Source: WHSV01 sp050693895 (GTDB lineage: Bacteria > Actinomycetota > CADDZG01 > WHSQ01). From it: a stretch of DNA of 64,000 nt. Of this stretch, positions 53,201-61,254 are shown piece by piece (positions within the stretch are counted from its first letter, which is position 1; every line of letters starts with the position of its first letter). Location of the stretch: positions 14,552 to 78,551 of the forward strand of contig JBOGWS010000019.1 of NCBI GenBank assembly GCA_050693895.1, given 5' to 3'. The notes below the pieces were generated by a model that saw only the letters and a program-made list of their open reading frames with translations, was not told the DNA's origin and ran no database searches. A program made the translations under genes and the position numbers.

Positions 53201-54646
53201 TTGAGCAAGCCGAGGCGCATCGACGAATACGAGTGGGAGCTCCCAATCGGCTTCGTCGACGGCATGAGAGTTCCCGGTCGTGTGTTCGCAACGCCCGCAC
53301 TGTTCGAAAAAGCGCTCGATGACCGGGCCGCCGAGCAGGTGGCGAACGTTGCCACGCTTCCGGGCATCGTCGGGGCGAGCTTCGCGATGCCGGACATCCA
53401 CTGGGGATATGGGTTTCCGATCGGCGGTGTCGCCGCCACCGACCCGGTCTCCGACGGCGTTCTCTCGCCGGGAGGCGTCGGGTTCGACATCGGCTGCGGA
53501 GTGCGCCTCGTACGTACCGATCTATCGCGGGCGGACCTGGACGATCTCTTAAGAGAGATCGTCGATGCGCTGGGACATCACGTTCCTCGCGGGGTGGGAG
53601 GTCGCGGGCGATTGTCGCTCGAGGGGTCGGACATCGACCGGGTCCTGACCGAAGGCGTCGCCTACGCGATCGAACGAGGTGCGGGCTGGGCCGAGGACGC
53701 GCAATCCTGTGAGGACCTTGGGACCCTGCCGGAAGCGGACGCGTCACAGGTGTCGGAGCGCGCCAAGGAACGGGGGCAGCGTCAGCTCGGCAGTCTGGGA
53801 GCGGGCAACCATTTTCTCGAAGTCCAGGTCGTGGACGCTATCCGCGATCGGCGCGCGGCTGAGTTGCTCGGGCTCGTCGAGGATCAGGTGTGCGTGATGA
53901 TCCATTCCGGTTCGCGTGGTGTGGGCCACCAGACGTGCACCGATTATCTGCGCTCCATCGACCGGCTCGGCAACGCGTTTGGGTACGAACCTCCCGACCG
54001 ACAGCTCGCGTGCGTCCCGCTCAGCCACCAACTCGCCGAGAGTTACCGGGGAGCGATGAACGCGTGTGGCAACTTCGCGCTGGCCAACCGCCAGGTGCTG
54101 ATGGACGGAGTCCGCTCGGCGTTCGAGTCCGTCCTGAGGCGTTCGGCTCGAGACCTCGGAATGCATCTCGTGTACGACGTCAGTCACAACCTTGCGAAGC
54201 TCGAGGAGCACTCCATCGAAGGGATCGCTCGCACCGTTTGCGTCCACCGCAAGGGAGCGACGCGCGCATTCGGGCCATCACATCCCGATCTCCCGGAACG
54301 CTTTCGATCTACGGGTCAGCCGGTCTTGATTCCCGGCTCGATGGGGACTCCTTCGTTCGTGCTAACCGGAACCGATGCGGCTGCTACGAAGTCCTTCTCC
54401 TCTACCTGTCACGGGGCGGGACGCGCGATGTCACGAACCAAAGCGAAAAAGCAGATGAGCGGTCAAGAGCTTCGCAAGGAGCTCGAATCGACCGGCATCG
54501 TGCTCGCCAACACGAGGTGGAAGCTGCTCAGCGAAGAGGCTCCCTACGCATACAAGGATGCCGAGGAGGTAGTTGCGGCGTGTGAGGGGGCCGGTCTGAG
54601 CCGCGTAGTCGCTCGTTTGAGACCGGTGGGCGTCGTGAAAGGCTAG
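53201..54646 (+). CDS. rtcB: RtcB-type 3'-phosphate RNA ligase
   Basis: This 481-residue GTP-dependent RNA ligase joins 2',3'-cyclic phosphate or 3'-phosphate ends to 5'-OH ends. Conserved motifs are MPDIHWGYGFPIGGVAA, GVGFDIGCGVR with Asp96 and Cys99, LGAGNHFLEVQ, IHSGSRGVGHQ, HNLAKLEEH, HRKGATRAFGP and the guanylated-His motif CHGAGR. The start is TTG 53201. All catalytic residues seem present, so it should be active. Codons 114-121 form a 24-base palindrome containing the rare Leu codon TTA. Confidence 0.94.
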   Translation: MSKPRRIDEYEWELPIGFVDGMRVPGRVFATPALFEKALDDRAAEQVANVATLPGIVGASFAMPDIHWGYGFPIGGVAATDPVSDGVLSPGGVGFDIGCGVRLVRTDLSRADLDDLLREIVDALGHHVPRGVGGRGRLSLEGSDIDRVLTEGVAYAIERGAGWAEDAQSCEDLGTLPEADASQVSERAKERGQRQLGSLGAGNHFLEVQVVDAIRDRRAAELLGLVEDQVCVMIHSGSRGVGHQTCTDYLRSIDRLGNAFGYEPPDRQLACVPLSHQLAESYRGAMNACGNFALANRQVLMDGVRSAFESVLRRSARDLGMHLVYDVSHNLAKLEEHSIEGIARTVCVHRKGATRAFGPSHPDLPERFRSTGQPVLIPGSMGTPSFVLTGTDAAATKSFSSTCHGAGRAMSRTKAKKQMSGQELRKELESTGIVLANTRWKLLSEEAPYAYKDAEEVVAACEGAGLSRVVARLRPVGVVKG

Positions 54647-54649
54647 GGG

Positions 54650-55510
54650 CTAGGTCCCTAGGAAGAGATCATCCTCGAGCTCTTTTGTCTCGACGGTGGA
54701 GGTCACCAGCGTGTAGTCCTCCCAGGGATAGACCTTCCTAATGACATCGTCCGGAATGGCGAACCACCAAGAGTCGGGATCGATCTGAGTTGCATGAGCG
54801 AGCAATGCCTTTGTCCGCAGCTCGACGTAGTCGCCGACATCGACGCGCGCGTTGATCTCTGGGTCGCGAAACCCACTCTCCTCCCACTGCTCGAGCCATC
54901 CCTTATAGGGACTCTCCTTGCCCTCGTCGAGCATCGCCTGGTGCAGGGCCTCCATACGGCGCTTGTTGAACGTTGCAAAGTAGTAGAGCTTGGACGGTTG
55001 CCATGGCTCGCCGCGTCCGGGATGCAGGTCCGGGTCTCCGGCTTCCTTGAACGCCTGGGTTCCCCATTCGTGGACGCGCACGTGGTCGGGATGCTCGTAC
55101 CCGCGTGATTCGTCGTAGCAGAGCACGACCTCGGGACGTTCCTTGCGGATGATCTCGACGAGGCGGCCGACGGCTTCACTTGGATCTGCGTTCGTGAACG
55201 CCCCCGGATCGGAGTTCGAGGGACGGCCAGGCATGCCAGAGTCGCGATAATCGAGCAGGTAGATCTCGGCGACGCCGAGCATGTCGCATGCGGTCTGAAG
55301 CTCAGCCTTCCTTATCTCATCTATGCGATCGAGTATTCCCGGCTTGTCCATACGGGGGTTGAGGATCTCGCCTTCCTCACCACCTGTGGCGCATACGAGC
55401 GCCACGCGCACACCCTCGTCTGCGTAGAGGGCCATGGTCCCCGCGCCTTTGGAGGACTCGTCATCCGGATGGGCGTGGATCGCCAGAAGGCAACGCTGTT
55501 TCTCAGACAT
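54650..55510 (-). CDS. mca: Mycothiol S-conjugate amidase-like PIG-L deacetylase
   Basis: This 286-residue zinc hydrolase of the LmbE/PIG-L family has AHPDDE (13-18) and the second zinc site EHPDH. The length and the SSKGAGTMALYADEGVRV start match mycothiol S-conjugate amidase (Mca) better than MshB deacetylase. Mca cleaves mycothiol adducts for detoxification. MshB activity cannot be excluded. It converges on rtcB with 3 bases between stops. Confidence 0.85.
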   Translation of the reverse strand: MSEKQRCLLAIHAHPDDESSKGAGTMALYADEGVRVALVCATGGEEGEILNPRMDKPGILDRIDEIRKAELQTACDMLGVAEIYLLDYRDSGMPGRPSNSDPGAFTNADPSEAVGRLVEIIRKERPEVVLCYDESRGYEHPDHVRVHEWGTQAFKEAGDPDLHPGRGEPWQPSKLYYFATFNKRRMEALHQAMLDEGKESPYKGWLEQWEESGFRDPEINARVDVGDYVELRTKALLAHATQIDPDSWWFAIPDDVIRKVYPWEDYTLVTSTVETKELEDDLFLGT

Positions 55511-55527
55511 CCAAGTAGGCTACCCGG

Positions 55528-56073
55528 GTGCTGCCCCCACCCCTGCAACGAGACTTCTTCGATCGTGCGCGCGCGGTCGCGGTCGCCTTGATGATCGCTG
55601 CGGGCGCGGCCATCGCCATCGGGTCGTTCCTCGAGTGGGTATCCCTCTCCGACGTCCCGAATCGAGTCGAGGACACTGATTTCGGATCGGAGGAGGACTT
55701 CGAAGACGAGCCACAGAGGACCGAGCCCGTGTCGGGGACCGAGACGCCGTATGGAATCAACACGCTGGTCGCCGGCGCCGTTCTCATTGCTTCCGCGCTG
55801 GCGCTACTCGCCCGACGACGGGGAAAATGGGCCTGGCTGGGCTTCCTCGCCACCGTGATTGCCGGGGGACTCGCGATCACGGCGTATCGCGGCATCGCCG
55901 ATACCTCGTCGCCGCTGCATCAGGAACTGGAACTTGTGGGCAGAGCACGGCCGGGTTTCGGGCTCACGCTCGTTGCGGGTGGAGCCATCGCGGGCCTGGT
56001 TGCCTCGGTCGGAGGCGTGATCGCAACCCCGTACAGGGAACCCGAAGAGGAAGCTCTTAGTCCCGAGGCCTAA
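55528..56073 (+). CDS. Hypothetical three- to four-span membrane protein
   Basis: This 181-residue protein has hydrophobic spans at about 16-35, 78-95, 102-122 and 145-165 and an acidic loop (about 40-70, rich in Asp/Glu) after a WVSLSDVPN motif. Its layout recalls the two membrane paralogues at 42715-43786, but the sequence match is weak. The start is GTG 55528. It diverges from the mca-like gene with only 17 bases between the starts. Function is unknown. Confidence 0.55.
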   Translation: MLPPPLQRDFFDRARAVAVALMIAAGAAIAIGSFLEWVSLSDVPNRVEDTDFGSEEDFEDEPQRTEPVSGTETPYGINTLVAGAVLIASALALLARRRGKWAWLGFLATVIAGGLAITAYRGIADTSSPLHQELELVGRARPGFGLTLVAGGAIAGLVASVGGVIATPYREPEEEALSPEA

Positions 56074-56089
56074 GGACTTGCCTCGACTA

Positions 56090-57121
56090 CTAGAAGCGCG
56101 TCAAGTGAGCGTTCACCGCCTTGACGTAGACACGCTGGTACCTGTGAAGCCTGCTCCCCACATTGCCCGGCCCTGAGTAGTACGCCGCTAGCGCCTGCTC
56201 TTGGGTCGGCATGATCGACAGCAGGTAGCGCATGTAGGACACGCCCATCCTGATGTTGTCGTGAGCGCTACGCACGTTGAGCGACGCGCCACCAAGAAGA
56301 ACCCTATTCACCCACCGCGCGGTGCCGGGCATGACCTGCATCACTCCGATGGCTCCCGCGCTCGATACGACGTCCTGTTGCCAGCCGCTCTCCTGATACG
56401 CCATGGCCTTGATGAGCGAGGGGCTCACCCCATTTGCGACTGCCTCCTGCTCCAGGAGGTAACCGATCTCGGTCGAGCTAACGGCAACCGGCGCGCTCGT
56501 GCTTGCGGAGCCATTACTCCCCGGAACCGTTACTGATGTTCCCGCAACTATGAAGTTGGGGTTCGAAATCCCGTTGGCGCGGGCGAGCGAGCCGACGCTC
56601 ACACCGAAACGCGCGGCGATATCCGAAAGGGTTTCGCCGGCTTGCACGCGATGCCGCTCACCGCTCACCGCAACCGGCGCGCGGCCACCGTCTCCGCCGG
56701 AGAACTTGATCGTCGTTCCCGCGACGACGAGGTTCGGATTGGAGATTCCGTTCGCGCGCGCGAGAGCGTCGACCGTGGTTCCGAATCGCTGAGCAAGGTC
56801 CCACAGCGTCTCGCCCGCTCGAATCGTGTGCGTTGCCCTCACCGCGGAGCTCGAAGCGCCACCGGTCGGAATGGAGAGTCTCGTCCCCGCGACGATGAGG
56901 TTCGGATCGTTGAGCCCGTTAGCGCGAGCGATGGCCCCGGTCGTGGTGCCGTAGCGAACTGCGATGTCCGACAGGGTCTCGCCTTTCGACACGACATGGT
57001 CGCCCGCATAGGCGACCGCGCATTGCCCCACCCAGATCGCCGCAGCCGTGCCCACGACCACCGGCCCGCGCCGTCTCGGACGGGGCCGCAGATGCCTCCC
57101 TCTGTAGCCCGCGAATCGCAT
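56090..57121 (-). CDS. Secreted lytic transglycosylase with three LysM repeats
   Basis: This 343-residue exported protein has an Arg-rich N-terminus and hydrophobic segment (about 20-40). Three LysM domains follow (about 41-86, 97-141, 155-203, each with GETL and N-x-N-x-I/V-AGT). A C-terminal SLT domain from about 220 has the catalytic Glu in YQESGW and GAIGVMQVMPGTA. It would cut peptidoglycan while bound to it. The three LysM repeats are alike enough to suggest recent duplication. The 293 bases upstream are structured. Confidence 0.9.
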   Translation of the reverse strand: MRFAGYRGRHLRPRPRRRGPVVVGTAAAIWVGQCAVAYAGDHVVSKGETLSDIAVRYGTTTGAIARANGLNDPNLIVAGTRLSIPTGGASSSAVRATHTIRAGETLWDLAQRFGTTVDALARANGISNPNLVVAGTTIKFSGGDGGRAPVAVSGERHRVQAGETLSDIAARFGVSVGSLARANGISNPNFIVAGTSVTVPGSNGSASTSAPVAVSSTEIGYLLEQEAVANGVSPSLIKAMAYQESGWQQDVVSSAGAIGVMQVMPGTARWVNRVLLGGASLNVRSAHDNIRMGVSYMRYLLSIMPTQEQALAAYYSGPGNVGSRLHRYQRVYVKAVNAHLTRF

Positions 57122-57414
57122 CGATCTTCACCTCGTCCATTCTTGACAGAAGCCACATGAAGCACAATAGACCTCAGGAGTGTCAACCCGTGTGCCCGAA
57201 TTACGAGCCTGATATTCGCCAAAGTTAGACGGAGGGTTACGACAAAGGGACCCACCGCTACAGAGAGTGAGGAACCGGTGCCCTGACGGGCGCCAAAGAG
57301 GAGGCCCGTGAGCGAGGACGGGGCGGCGCCCCGGAGGAGCGCTCTGAAGGCGATGCGTGGGCGCGACGGAGCGGGGTGTCCCGCCGCAGCGGAAGGGCCG
57401 GTCGCGCGAGACCT
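57122..57414. other. Gene-free, GC-rich leader region upstream of the LysM/SLT gene
   Basis: This 293-base gap lies between the LysM/SLT gene and the VirR-like gene. It contains a TTGACA on each strand (57143-57148 and, inverted, 57181-57186), without a matching -10 box at good spacing on the minus strand. It also has a hairpin CGGGGC-GGC-GCCCCG (57319-57333). I see no gene in it. Confidence 0.4.
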
Positions 57415-57969
57415 CTAGGTCTCGTCCGCCCCCACGACGATGTGCAGCGCGACCTGGGTCGAGAGATTGTCGGGCTTCGGCTTGACCTGCCAGCCGAATC
57501 GCTCGGCGAGGAGCGCGGCGGCATCCTCGGACTCCGCGTACGACCAGAGCACCGTGGTTTCCGTGTAATCGATCGCGGCCGGAACCACGTTCACCACCTG
57601 GAAGCCGAGTTCCTCCAGACGGTCGGCCATCGCCTGATCGACTCCGCCGACCGTCGTGCCGTTGAGAACCTGAACGGTCATGCCATCGGTGATGAGGGGG
57701 ACCTCTTCCTCGGGCTCTTCCGCAAGTTCCTCGGGCGTCTCTTCGGGCTCGACCGGAGTGGCTCTTGTAGTCGGCTCATCGCGCGGCTTCGGGTGCTCGG
57801 ACTCGCTGACCACGGGGCCCTTTGACGGGTCCAGTTCGTCGTCTCCCAGCGCGCCGACTCCCGCCCATACCGCCGACACGCCGACCACTGCGACAAGGAT
57901 CCAGGGCAGGGCGTATTTGAAGATGGAGAGGTAATAGCGCCACTGCCGAGGAGAGGAATGCCTCCCCAC
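57415..57969 (-). CDS. VirR-like membrane protein with LytR_C domain
   Basis: This 184-residue protein has a cytosolic start, one membrane span (about 18-40), an acidic Glu/Pro linker (50-90) and a C-terminal LytR_C domain (about 95-182; MTVQVLNGTTVGGVDQAMADRL). In mycobacteria the same pair, DUF3263 followed by a LytR_C protein (VirR, Rv0431), is linked to envelope vesicles and virulence. It lies 26 bases after the DUF3263 gene on the same strand. Confidence 0.82.
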   Translation of the reverse strand: MGRHSSPRQWRYYLSIFKYALPWILVAVVGVSAVWAGVGALGDDELDPSKGPVVSESEHPKPRDEPTTRATPVEPEETPEELAEEPEEEVPLITDGMTVQVLNGTTVGGVDQAMADRLEELGFQVVNVVPAAIDYTETTVLWSYAESEDAAALLAERFGWQVKPKPDNLSTQVALHIVVGADET

Positions 57970-57995
57970 TGCTTACCTCCCGAGTGGTTCCAGCA

Positions 57996-58274
57996 CTAGT
58001 GCCGGCTTGATTGGTACTCGGCGCCCAGCAGTCTCGCGACGCGCTGCTTCTGCCGGTAACTCCGAAGCCGCTTGAGTCGTTTGACCAGGATCGGGTCGTG
58101 AGCCATGGCAGCGGGCGACTCGAGAAGCTCGTTGAGTATCTGGTAATAGCGCGTGGCGGACATCTCGAATCGCTCGCTGATGGCCTGTTCCTTGACGCCC
58201 GCGTGCTTCCACCAGGAGCGCTCGAAGTCGAGGATGTCGATGTCTCGCTGCGTTAGTTCGTCCATGGGCAACAC
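57996..58274 (-). CDS. DUF3263 helix-turn-helix-like protein
   Basis: This 92-residue protein carries the DUF3263 signature: LTQRDIDILDFERSWW, KEQAISERFEMSATRYYQ and LLESPAAMAHDPILVKRL. It is an actinobacterial helix-turn-helix-like family of unknown target. GTG 58274 has AGGGG at good spacing; ATG 58265 is an alternative. It is paired with the LytR_C gene, as in Mycobacterium. Confidence 0.88.
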   Translation of the reverse strand: MLPMDELTQRDIDILDFERSWWKHAGVKEQAISERFEMSATRYYQILNELLESPAAMAHDPILVKRLKRLRSYRQKQRVARLLGAEYQSSRH

Positions 58275-58328
58275 TCTAAGCCCCTGACGAACTACAACCT
58301 TGTCATTTACCGGATTTCGGAGGAGTGC

Positions 58329-59609
58329 TCAGGGAAAGAGGCCTCTGGTGAGGTGAGCTTCGGCGACCCGGCCCACGCCGATCCAGTGTGCGGCCTGGCG
58401 CATCGTGAGGCCCTTTGACTTGTGGAGCTTGAAGACCTCGTTGAAGGCGCCGTCCATGATCTCCTTGAGCCGGGCGTTGATCATCTCCTCGCTCCAGAAA
58501 TAGGCCTGAATGTCCTGCACCCACTCGAAGTAGGACACCGTGACACCGCCCGAGTTGGCGAGGATGTCCGGGATCACGAAGACGCCACGGTCGTTGAGGA
58601 TCTTGTCGCCCTCGAACGTAATCGGGCCGTTCGCGGCCTCGACGATCATGCGCGCCCTGACCTGGTCTGCGTTCTTGGCAGTGATCACGCCCTCGATGGC
58701 CGCCGGGATGAGCACGTCGCATTCGACCTCGAGTAGATCCTCGTTGCTGATCGGATCGGCCCCCGGGAAACCCACGACGGTGCCCGATTCTCGCTTGTAG
58801 CGGTTGATGGCCTCGGGGTCGAGCCCCTTCTCGCGATACAAGCCACCCTCGACATCCGACACGGCGACGACCCGGCAACCCGAGTCGTGCAACAGTTGCG
58901 CGGCGAAGCCACCGACCTTTCCGTACCCCTGGATGGCGATCGATGCCTCCTCCACGGGAACGCCCAGCCGCTTCAGGGTCGAGAACACCACGTACATGAC
59001 CCCGCGCGACGTCGCTCCCGACCGCCCTCTCGAGCCACCGATCGCGACGGGCTTTCCGGTGACCACGCCGGGGACCGAGTAACCCTTGTTGGCAGAATAG
59101 GTGTCCATGATCCATGACATGATCTCTTCGTTCGTGTTCATGTCGGGGGCCGGGATATCGCGCTCGGGTCCGATGAGCGGCAGAATCTCGCTCGCGTACC
59201 GACGAGTCATTCGTTCGAGCTCGGCCCTCGAGAGGTTTTTGGGGTCGACCGACACCCCGCCCTTCGCGCCTCCGAACGGGATGTTCACGATGGCGCATTT
59301 CCACGTCATCCACATCGCGAGCGCCTTCACCTCGTCGAGGTCGACCCCCGGGTAGTAGCGGATTCCGCCCTTGGCCGGACCCCTCGTCACGTTGTGGTGG
59401 ACCCGATAGCCCTGAACGACCTTGGTCGAACCGTCATCGCGCCGGAACGGGACCGCCACAATCAGAGCCCGCTTGGGGGAACGAAGTGTTTCGTGGACCC
59501 CGGGGGCCAGGCCCATGAGCTCGGCGACCTCGTCCAGTTGTGCGAGCGCGGTGGCCCAGGCCGAATCGCCAACGGGTATGTGTGCTTCCGTCAACGGTTC
59601 CGACGCCAA
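58329..59609 (-). CDS. gdhA: Glutamate dehydrogenase (Glu/Leu/Phe/Val dehydrogenase family)
   Basis: This 426-residue dehydrogenase has the GPAKGGIRYYP substrate loop, catalytic Lys in PFGGAKGGV, the Rossmann segment GYGKVGGFAA and the NEEIMSWIMDTYS signature. Length and motifs are those of hexameric GDH rather than of the Leu-type enzyme at 3735. TTG 59609 follows AAAGGAGTG at good spacing and begins just before the conserved region; an upstream start at 59642 has no such support. It lies 45 bases downstream of tRNA-Thr on the same strand. Confidence 0.88.
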   Translation of the reverse strand: MASEPLTEAHIPVGDSAWATALAQLDEVAELMGLAPGVHETLRSPKRALIVAVPFRRDDGSTKVVQGYRVHHNVTRGPAKGGIRYYPGVDLDEVKALAMWMTWKCAIVNIPFGGAKGGVSVDPKNLSRAELERMTRRYASEILPLIGPERDIPAPDMNTNEEIMSWIMDTYSANKGYSVPGVVTGKPVAIGGSRGRSGATSRGVMYVVFSTLKRLGVPVEEASIAIQGYGKVGGFAAQLLHDSGCRVVAVSDVEGGLYREKGLDPEAINRYKRESGTVVGFPGADPISNEDLLEVECDVLIPAAIEGVITAKNADQVRARMIVEAANGPITFEGDKILNDRGVFVIPDILANSGGVTVSYFEWVQDIQAYFWSEEMINARLKEIMDGAFNEVFKLHKSKGLTMRQAAHWIGVGRVAEAHLTRGLFP

Positions 59610-59654
59610 GCCATCACTCCTTTTGTGGCAAACGAAGGGCAAGATTGCCTTACG

Positions 59655-59728
59655 AGCCGGGTGTCGGATTCGAACCGACGACCTAAGCTTTACAAGAGCT
59701 TTGCTCTACCAGACTGAGCTAACCCGGC
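59655..59728 (-). tRNA. tRNA-Thr (UGU)
   Basis: On the minus strand, acceptor GCCGGGT pairs with ACCCGGC (ends at 59728 and 59656). The D stem is GCTC/GAGC, the anticodon stem AAGCT/AGCTT encloses loop CTTGTAA (anticodon TGT), and the T arm is GTCGG-TTCGAAT-CCGAC. CCA is not encoded. Confidence 0.96.
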
Positions 59729-59792
59729 CTCCACAGAGGGTACCCGCTTTACCGCCTCCGTCAGCGGTCCGCGTCACCGTCCGAAACGCGGG

Positions 59793-60428
59793 TCAGGCGT
59801 GGAGCGGATTGTGCTGTGCGATGTGACGCTCGAGCTTGCGCTTGATGCGTTGAAGGGCGTTGTCGATGGATTTCACGTGACGACCGAGCATGTCTGCGAT
59901 CTGCTGATACGACTTACCGTCGATGTAATGCTCGAGCACCTCGACCTCGAAGGGAGACAACACCTCTCCCATCTGGGCCTTTATGGTCTGGACCTCCTCG
60001 GCCGAGATCACGAGCTCAGCGGGGTCGGCAACCTCGACTGTCTCGATCGAGTCGGCAAGTGACCGGTCGTCGTCATCCCCACTCCCAATGGGTCGGTTCA
60101 GCGAAACGTACGAGTTGAGCGGCTGATGCTTCTGCCGCGTCGCGGTCTTGATGGCCGTGATGATCTGCCGTGTGATGCAGAGTTCGGCGAAGGCTCGAAA
60201 GGCGGTGTTGTGCTCGGGCTCGAAGTCCCGGATCGCCTTGTAGAGGCCGATCATCCCCTCCTGAACGATGTCTTCCCTGTCGGCGCCTGCCAGAAAATAC
60301 GAGCGGGCTTTTGCCCGTGCGTAATGGCGGTATCTGGTCAGCAGCACGTCGATTGCGGCGTCGTCGCCGGCGCGGGCGACCTCGACCAGACCTTCGTCCG
60401 TGTCTGTGAAGGCACCCTCGTTTGACAC
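59793..60428 (-). CDS. sigH: RNA polymerase sigma-70 factor, sporulation sigma-H (SigH) type
   Basis: This 211-residue sigma factor has region 2 (AKARSYFLAGADREDIVQEGMIGLYKAI, about 40-67) and region 4 (LSPFEVEVLEHYIDGKSYQQIADMLGRHVKSIDNALQRIKRKL, about 157-199). The SYFLAGADREDIVQEGMIGL stretch is diagnostic for Bacillus sigma-H, which starts the sporulation or transition-phase programme. It has no region 1.1. GTG 60428 follows GGGGGAGATGA. Its position after rlmB repeats the Bacillus gene order. Confidence 0.9.
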   Translation of the reverse strand: MSNEGAFTDTDEGLVEVARAGDDAAIDVLLTRYRHYARAKARSYFLAGADREDIVQEGMIGLYKAIRDFEPEHNTAFRAFAELCITRQIITAIKTATRQKHQPLNSYVSLNRPIGSGDDDDRSLADSIETVEVADPAELVISAEEVQTIKAQMGEVLSPFEVEVLEHYIDGKSYQQIADMLGRHVKSIDNALQRIKRKLERHIAQHNPLHA

Positions 60429-60483
60429 TCATCTCCCCCCAAGGCGAGCCCACATCGACGCCTGGAGACGCCGCGTGCGGAGG

Positions 60484-61254
60484 CTAGAGCGTATCGGATG
60501 GGGCCTGTCTTCGAGCTATTTCGAACATTGCGATCGCCCCCGCGACTCCGACGTTCAATGACTCTAACGACCCCTTGTGCGGTATACGCACCAGTTCGTC
60601 GCATCTGTCGCGCACTCCCTTCGACAAGCCCTTGTCCTCCGAGCCGCACACGACTCCAACCGGAGGCTCGGCAAGATTTGTCGACCAGATGTCGTTCGTC
60701 CCTCCAGCGTCGAGCCCGAGGATCCACACTCCCGCGGTTCGCGCCCTGTCGATCGCAGCACCCAGGTTGCCTACCCGGGCCACGGCGACGATCTCTGCCG
60801 CTCCGGCGGAGATGCGACGTACGGTTCCGGTGACGCTCACGGCTCGATGCGTAGGGATCACGATTCCGTCGAAGCCGGCGCCATCGGCACTTCGAAGGAG
60901 TGATCCCAGGTTGTGCGGATCCATGACGCCGTCTAGGAACAACAAGGCGGGATCCGGTCTCTCGAGCATTGTCTCCAACGGCGTGTAGCGGTAGCGAGCC
61001 GTGATGGCGACGACGCCCTGGTGGTTGACCCCCGGTGCGAGACCGTCGATCTCGGAACGGGGAACCATGCGAACCGGAACGCCAAGAGCGTCGGCTCTGC
61101 GGCGAACCTCTCCTAGGGCACCCTTCATGGCCGCGCCCTGAGCAATGAGAACTCGTTCCGGGACGCTCCCGGAGCGCAGCATCTCGACCACAGGTCGTCT
61201 GCCCGCCAGAACGGACGAGTCGTCGACGGGTCTGCGTCTATTGGCCGGTGCCAC
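60484..61254 (-). CDS. rlmB: 23S rRNA guanosine-2'-O-methyltransferase, TrmH/RlmB family
   Basis: This 256-residue SPOUT methyltransferase has an N-terminal substrate-binding domain with GRRPVVEML and the knot motifs MDPHNLGSLLRSADGAGFDG, VVCGSEDKGLS and IPHKGSLESLNVGVA. RlmB methylates G2251 in E. coli numbering; actinobacterial relatives may modify other positions. Its start overlaps the cysS stop by 17 bases. Confidence 0.9.
   Translation of the reverse strand: MAPANRRRPVDDSSVLAGRRPVVEMLRSGSVPERVLIAQGAAMKGALGEVRRRADALGVPVRMVPRSEIDGLAPGVNHQGVVAITARYRYTPLETMLERPDPALLFLDGVMDPHNLGSLLRSADGAGFDGIVIPTHRAVSVTGTVRRISAGAAEIVAVARVGNLGAAIDRARTAGVWILGLDAGGTNDIWSTNLAEPPVGVVCGSEDKGLSKGVRDRCDELVRIPHKGSLESLNVGVAGAIAMFEIARRQAPSDTL

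Noticed and set aside
57143..57168. Promoter TTGACA-17-AATAGA on the plus strand
   Set aside because: No plus-strand gene follows for hundreds of bases and the -10 element is poor.
57122..57300. c-di-AMP (ydaO) riboswitch before the LysM/SLT gene
   Set aside because: The gene context fits, but I could not find the conserved core by eye, so I do not call it a riboswitch.
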